From Rotaria sp. Silwood1 (Eukaryota > Rotifera > Eurotatoria > Philodinida > Philodinidae): DNA of 64,000 nucleotides. The translations under genes were made by a program, and so were the position numbers. Shown piece by piece: positions 58,236-64,000 of the stretch (position 1 is the stretch's first letter; each line of letters opens with the position of its first letter). The stretch is from the NCBI GenBank assembly GCA_905250075.1, contig CAJNOP010000001.1, forward strand, positions 2,723,272 through 2,787,271, in the 5' to 3' direction. Under the pieces are notes generated by a model. The model had not been told where the DNA came from. It ran no database searches and worked only from the letters and a program-made list of their open reading frames with translations.

Positions 58236-59455
58236 ACCATGTATATGGCTTTGTAGAATTAATTATGATGCATCGAAGGATGTATCAGAAATCAAGCTTT
58301 ATGAAAAGTTTGACGTGCTATAGATGGAATTACTAATTATAATCTTTGAAGAGTATATATGGTACTCATACAAATTATGGCTCCTAAGATAAGCTTATGC
58401 AAATATTGTTTTTAAACTCAAATCAATACAGTGATAGATGCTCTTCAAACGTCTATAATCAATAGATTTCACCGTTGCTTTCTTCATATCTAAAAATAGT
58501 CCTTTTCCTTTAGTCTAGGTTATGTCTTGACTATATGATATTTTAGTGTCTTCAACTTTGTATCACAAAGCAAGTGAATACAAATGTAAAACTTTCTTAA
58601 AAATTGTACACAATCGAACTCTGAGTGTTTCACACATAACACCTTTCGAAACAGTAGGGGCTCATAGTTAACTTACAAAATTATTCCTTAGAATAGCCTA
58701 TTTTCCTTTATGCGAGAATCGATATATCGACGATATTTTAACAGTACTCAATGGTCTCATTAGAAATTTTTATGTAAAAATAATCAGCACAGCATCCTTA
58801 ATGAACTGATATAAATGAGTGCTTTATAACAGGAAAACAACTATTTGGCCTTCGAAATCCCGGAGGACGTACAGTATAAGATTGCAGGAAGGAAGTCTAT
58901 TATTTTTATTATTGCGTTTTCAAGTTTTTATTACGAGTTTCCGGGCTTGATTTTTCCATGAAACTCTATAAGAATCTATAAATATCTCGTGTTCCTTTTA
59001 AAAAGAAATGATTCCACATCCCCATGCTCTCCCGACCGTTCCGGAGGCCAAAAAGTTCTGTTTCCTGTTATAAAAGAGTTATTTATATCAAATTATCAGT
59101 AATGCTGTGCTGATTATTCCTACATCAAAACTTTTAATAGAACTGTAGAGCATTGTTTAAATATCATCAAGACATAACCTGGACCGAAGAAAAGGAATCA
59201 TTTTTTTTAAAGCAAAGAAGGAAACTATTGATTATAAGCAACTGAAAAGCATTTAGTTGCATCCAAAATAAGTTTAAAAACTAAATTAGCATAAGATTAT
59301 CTTATGAACCAGAATATCTTTGAGTACCATCTATATTCTTCCAAGATTATAATCAGTATCTAAACACTCAGTATATCGAAATTCTCATAGAACGTAATTT
59401 GCTAGATATCATTCGATACACTTCAATTTGCTCTACAAAACTGCATATATGATAT
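58236..59455. repeat. Second long foldback element with nested insertion
   Basis: Left arm about 58236-58870 and right arm about 59039-59455 are diverged reverse complements. Matching blocks include TTTATAACAGGAAA, AATAATCAGCACAGCAT, AGGTTATGTCTTGA, TTTTTAAACT, ATGGTACTC and TATAATC. The loop is about 170 bases. By eye identity is lower than in the foldback at 938, so it is older. The left arm is longer because of a nested insertion at 58546-58731. No coding capacity. It fills nearly all the space between the eight-span gene and EXOSC10. Confidence 0.8.
58546..58731. mobile_element. 186-bp insertion with 9-bp target duplication
   Basis: GATATTTTA at 58537-58545 is repeated at 58732-58740 around 186 bases that have no counterpart in the other arm of the foldback. 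The opposite arm therefore gives the empty site. Nine-base duplications are typical of Mutator-like elements and also occur elsewhere. I see no long terminal inverted repeats, so the family is open. Confidence 0.6.
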
Positions 59456-59474
59456 TATGGTTCAAAATATGTCA

Positions 59475-62400
59475 TTAAATCTGGCGATGTCGTTTTGTAT
59501 AGAAATTTACTTTGACTTTTGACGATTTTGTTGGACGATTTGGTTCGTAAATATCTTCATCATCGGCTGGTCGTTTAAATTTTTCTATCAGAATAAAGTA
59601 AATTCTTTTCTTCTGCTACAAAACATCGTTACTCACTATTTGATAAAATTTCATTTTCATTAATAGGTTCATAATTAAATGATTGAAATGATGTTTGTTT
59701 TTGTTCATATAACTCATCAATAATTTCTCCTGGTTCTTCATCATCATCATCATCATCATTGTCTAATACAATTGTTGATGGTACTTCATCAGCAACACAA
59801 GCACGTCGATATCTTTTAGTTTTAGTTTTATTACTAATATTTTCGTCATTCATTGTTTTTCTTTTACGTTTTGTTGTTGACTTTAACAAAATAAAAATAG
59901 ATAAATAAACAATTTAATTAATTTAATTGATTATGAAAAACTTACTTGTTTACTCAACATAATAACTTCAATATCATCAGAAGATTTTTCTTTATGAATA
60001 TTAGCACCATTTTGATTAATAAGATCTTGTGGATTCGATTTTCGCTTAACTAAAAATAGTTATTTTCTAAAATAAAATTAACTTTTTTTAAGAAAACTTC
60101 TTACGTGATGAATCTCGATCAGGATAATAAATTGTCCATAACGGTTTTGTTTTAATTAAAGAACTAGTTCGATATGATTCAGGCATATACTACAAAAAGA
60201 TAATACACATTAATTTTAATTCGAAAATTTTTTTCATATAAATTAGAAATTTCGAGATTTGAAAAAATAAACAGATATCCGAATATTTAAATAGATTTCC
60301 TCTCATCTTAGAATAAAATTAACTGAACATTACGAATCAATTAAATTCAGAAAATTTAGATTTTAAATAGTCTTCTAAAAAATTCCGACCATCATATATA
60401 TCTTCGGTGATCGGAGATATACGAATAGCAAAGATAAAGATAATGATTTCATTTCAATTAAAAATAAGTTTATCTTGATCTTCAAATTTAGTATTCACAA
60501 AAATGCTATTTATTCCTATACTATATGAATTTATCTAGATATCAGCTAATTTCTACTCAGTTAATGTTTCATAATAAAACACATCCAATCGTAACGGAAT
60601 TATGTTTTTTTTTTTCATTATCTTAACGTATGACGGTTTCTCTACAATAGAGAACCATGGTGGAATTAATAAATATGTACGTCGAAATTAAGATTTATGT
60701 AAAGAACTGAAAAGTTAGTTCAGCTAAAACTGCAAAGGAACAACTTTCGCTACGTCAGTTGTCGCTTCGATGATGCTTCGTTTATATGAAAAAAAAAAAT
60801 TTGAAAAATATAGTCGAGAAAGAAAAAGACTTTATGATGGAATCACCTTTATCAATGAGCTACTTTTCATGTGTAAATAAATGTTTGAAAAGGGAACGGA
60901 ATTTAAATCTATAGTAAGATTGAACGAGTCTATTTGCAACAGTTCTAGAATATGTAATAGGCTTCGATAAAATCCATATTTGTTTATATTAACAATAAGA
61001 GAATACTTCTGCACTATATAAAGCGATAGATAAAAGATAGACTTTTGTATGCTATTGATATTACTCCACAAGCTAATTATATTCATTTTTTCTCAATTTC
61101 GCCTAGACAAATACTAAAGTTGAATAAATTATTCTTGCTCATGAACTATATGATAAACATAGCTGAACCGGAGAGGAAAATAATAATTAAGAATGTTTCG
61201 TTCATAAATTTTCAACGATCAAAAAATTTTTAGTGATATATAAAACTAGAAAATACCATATCGAAAAAATTTGTCGATTTATTTAATCGGATATTTGATA
61301 CTGGTAATAGTTGTGTTTTAATTTGAATTGGTAGTAATGAATCATTTAATTTATCACGTTTATTTGATTCTTCGATAAATATTTCATCAAGAATAGAAGC
61401 AAGATCTACATAAAAAAAAATTTTTTTTTAAATCTTTTTTTTTAATTTATTTAATTAATTTACCATTCGAAAGAACTTTTTTTGTTGAATGTACATTTGT
61501 TAATTGTTGATGTTCTACTTGATGTGATGTATCATGTGGACAATTAAGAACATGTTCTGGATCATATAATACAGGTAATGTTAATGGTGCTATTTGTTGT
61601 TCTTTTGGTTCCTAAGAAAATAAATAAAAAAATTCTTTAGAATAAATATTTTCATATTAATGAAAGAATTCTTTACTTCGATTAACGGTATATCTCGAAC
61701 GTGTAAAATAATTTGATGTATATCATGTAAATTGTGTTGAACAAGTAATGGTACTGGATTACAACAAGCACGAACACCTTGAGGTTCTCTTTAAAAATTG
61801 AAGAGAAAAAAAATCTATCAGTTCACAATTTCAGCGAGATTAAAATGTGAAACACGATGTAGCTTCTCTTTTTAATCTAAGCAAAGTTGTTTGTTGGGAC
61901 ACATTACTTCACTTAATTCTTCAGAAATGCAATAAGAAAGAAGATCAACGTATTTTTTTCATAGAAATGTTAGCTTCTTACGCTTAAAAAATAAGATCAA
62001 TGCGAAAAATATCTTTAGTGCTGGAAAAATCCCTGAGAGGAACTCCTATCTTAAACTCATGTGAAAAGAAAACCTTTTATTTTAAAAACTGCTAAATATC
62101 ACATTATTCAATGCTGTTTTTCACATTAATTCCCAATATATCTTTATTTTTCTATCAAAATACTTCCATCATAAAGAAAATAGAAAAAAACCATTTAAAA
62201 ACTAAGATTTCTATAAAACCTGTATCTCAGTTCAGAATCCTTGGCGCACTAACTGAGGGTATATGTCAGGTATAGAAGAATATTTTTTGAAATTTTTGCT
62301 ATTTCTCAGATTACTGAAAATAGTGGTGGTCAACTTTATTGAAGAGACAACTTTTCGGAAAGAAAGCTTCTCTTTGAACGCGATAGAATAGAAATCCTAA

Positions 62401-64000
62401 TTTCAGATTATATATAATCTATTATCGCACTTATTTTTCACAAAAAAAATCATGTTATTGTCTAAAGACGTTGCAATTCGACCTTATTTGCGATTAAATG
62501 TTTTCAATAAATTTAACATCTAGGAGCACATTTTATGTTATCATAAAAACTATTTATTAATTCAAATGTACAAAGATACTGTTCGAATCTCGAAAAATTT
62601 GGACTCTGCAGGTTCTATCAAACCTTCACTGTGTTGTGATCGTATAGCAACGTCTGTCATGCAGGAAGAGAAGTTTGGCTTCTAATCGCTATACTTCATC
62701 ATACATTTTAGATCATGTTTCACAAAAAAATGTAAATGAGTTTCAATAAAAAAGAAAAGTGATTGTTTTCAAACCTTGGAAGAATTTCTGAGATTTGAAG
62801 AAGCATATGATTAGGTAATACATATCTTTAGAATAGAAAGAATAAAAATTAAATAAGTAAAAATAAAGAAAAAGGTTAATTTTTCATACCCGGTTGATTC
62901 ATCTTCATGACGAGCAATTTTATCACGCCAATAATAGAGAGATTTTAAAGCAGCTAATTGTCGAATATTAAATGTTTTACGTGATTTTAAATAAATATTT
63001 TGATATGCATTATCATCAAAATATGGTTTTTTATAAAGCTTAATATATGAAAAAAAAGAAAAACAACAATATATTAAATTAAATCATATTTAATTATATT
63101 AATTACTTTTTGACAAATTATTTTCGATTTTTCATAAACAGTTTTAAGAAATTGAGGATTTTTTTCTATTAAACGATTACGTAATAAATCATATATATAA
63201 AGAAGATAATGAGTATCTTCACGAGCATAACGAAGATATTCTTCTGGTAAAGGTCTAAAATAATTAAATAAATCAATATTTGTTGTCTTTACATAATTAA
63301 TTTCAATAAAAACCTTATTCTCCAATCAGCTAATTGAAATTGTTTATTAGCATCAATATCACAATAAGATTTTAATAGATAAGCAAGTGAAAATGCTGGT
63401 AAATTAAGTTCTCGTGCTGCTTGATGTGTATCAAACATATTAACAATATAAAGACCAAAATCTTTTTGTAACCATTCAATATCAGAATCTGCACCATGAA
63501 AAACCTATTTAGAATTTTAACAAAAAGGAAAACAACAACATTTGATTTGAATTAAAAGAAAAAAAAAATTAGACAATTTACTTTAACAATATTTGGATTT
63601 GTAAAAATATTATTTAGAATATTTAATTCATCTCGTAATGTAATTGTATCAATTAGAAAATCTTCTGTACGTGATGAAATTTGCATTAAACATGTAAAAC
63701 CTTGATACGAACGATAAGAATGATGCTAGATACAAAAAACAAATATTTTCATTTCATAAAAAAAAAGAAAAATAAGAAATACTTCTAAATCAATTGCTAA
63801 TTCAGATTGAATTTCAATATGATCTATCATTGTTTTAAGTTTATCAGGCGTATCAACAAATAAATATTTTGTTTCGTCAAGTGATTTTGGTACCTAAAAG
63901 AAAATATTCAAAATTATTATGTTTCTCTTAATCTTTAAATGAATAGATCTTATGTTTTCAGTTTGAATAAAAATTAGGTGATACCTATGTAAGTTTCTCG
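59475..64000 (-). CDS. EXOSC10: Exosome 3'-5' exoribonuclease EXOSC10/RRP6, 3' part
   Basis: Thirteen minus-strand exons lie in the window: 63893-63783, 63725-63582, 63504-63314, 63254-63107, 63038-62890, 62825-62775, 61788-61677, 61611-61464, 61405-61257, 60189-60105, 60049-59946, 59880-59637, 59584-59475. They give 581 residues; the N-terminus (PMC2NT region) lies beyond the right edge. The DEDD-type exonuclease domain is clear: D and E in AIDLE (exo I), [10 protein letters not shown] (exo II) and [17 protein letters not shown] (exo III with the Tyr of the DEDDy class). The HRDC domain follows ([19 protein letters not shown] to the HDIHQII segment). The tail is long, charged and Lys-rich (KRKRK) with an acidic [10 protein letters not shown] block, as in RRP6 lasso regions that bind RNA and the exosome. 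This is the nuclear catalytic exosome subunit for rRNA, snoRNA and mRNA 3' processing and decay. Two introns are near 1 kb (60190-61256, 61789-62774); the latter contains a MITE. Confidence 0.95.
61846..62724. mobile_element. Short TIR element (MITE-like), family A copy 2, in EXOSC10 intron
   Basis: It starts TGTGAAACACGAT and ends ATCATGTTTCACA (62712-62724), inverted copies of each other and near-identical to the ends at 3842-4095. At both copies the left end is preceded by GATTAAAA. Near the right end both share GATCGTATA(G/T)CAAC, then a CTATACTTCA(A/T)CAT block. This copy is about 879 bases against 254 for copy 1, so copy 1 is an internally deleted form or this copy carries extra sequence. 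No coding capacity seen. Confidence 0.72.

Noticed and set aside
60190-61256. Possible repeat element in the 1067-base EXOSC10 intron
   Set aside because: I looked for inverted ends or similarity to the other families and found only short palindromic bits near 60390; two small frames there lack any signature.
1-64000. Retroviral, LTR, LINE or Polinton-type elements and CRISPR arrays
   Set aside because: No reverse transcriptase, protease, capsid, polymerase B or envelope-like frame, no long direct terminal repeats, and no regularly spaced short repeats were recognised.

Overview
The window looks like nuclear DNA of a small invertebrate, most likely a bdelloid rotifer. It is AT-rich, coding exons are short, and most introns are 50-100 bp with clean GT-AG ends. 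It also carries an intronless gene joining an arginine-type ADP-ribosyltransferase domain to a long 42-residue TPR array, a combination known to be abundant in bdelloids such as Rotaria and Adineta. That assignment is inference; the animal nature is supported directly by EXOSC10/RRP6, NCAM-type, CD36-type and TRAF-type genes. Exon maps below were assembled by eye from splice signals and reading phase. In every gene the phases close.

Layout. 938-1690: long foldback repeat. 2555-7033 (+): eight-exon gene for a DDE/RNase H-fold transposase-like protein with a C2H2 finger. 8783-11432 (+): putatively myristoylated beta-propeller-like protein. 11433-17061: no gene seen. 17062-19125 (-): TRAF-like protein (zinc finger, coiled coil, MATH). 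19126-26693: no gene seen, but a second copy of a repeat and much simple sequence. 26694-32201 (+): NCAM/Fasciclin II-type adhesion receptor with in-frame candidate microexons and two possible C-termini. 34652-37240 (-): ADP-ribosyltransferase/TPR protein. 39389-41552 (-): CD36-family scavenger receptor. 42563-43159 (-): small secreted protein. 43160-50326: no certain gene, one orphan signal-peptide-like exon. 50327-51151 (+): poly-His protein with a myristoylation-like N-terminus. 54444-55337 (+): C-terminally anchored membrane protein. 56713-57937 (+): eight-span membrane protein. 58236-59455: second long foldback carrying a nested insertion. 59475-64000 (-): 3' part of EXOSC10/RRP6, running off the right edge.

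There is no operon-like organisation; the genes appear functionally unrelated and independently transcribed. The common theme is repeat content. Several of the long introns (genes at 2555, 8783, 17062, 39389 and 59475) hold a short terminal-inverted-repeat element or palindrome, and two element families occur more than once in the window. No virus-like or LTR element, CRISPR array, rRNA or convincing tRNA was seen.

The strongest leads are: the cluster of three symmetric candidate cassette exons inside Ig domain 3 of the NCAM-like gene, with a fourth in its cytoplasmic tail and two alternative PDZ-ligand-like ends; the DDE-like host gene that keeps its catalytic triad; and the repeat families, including a 186-bp insertion flanked by a 9-bp duplication whose empty site is preserved in the opposite arm of the same foldback.
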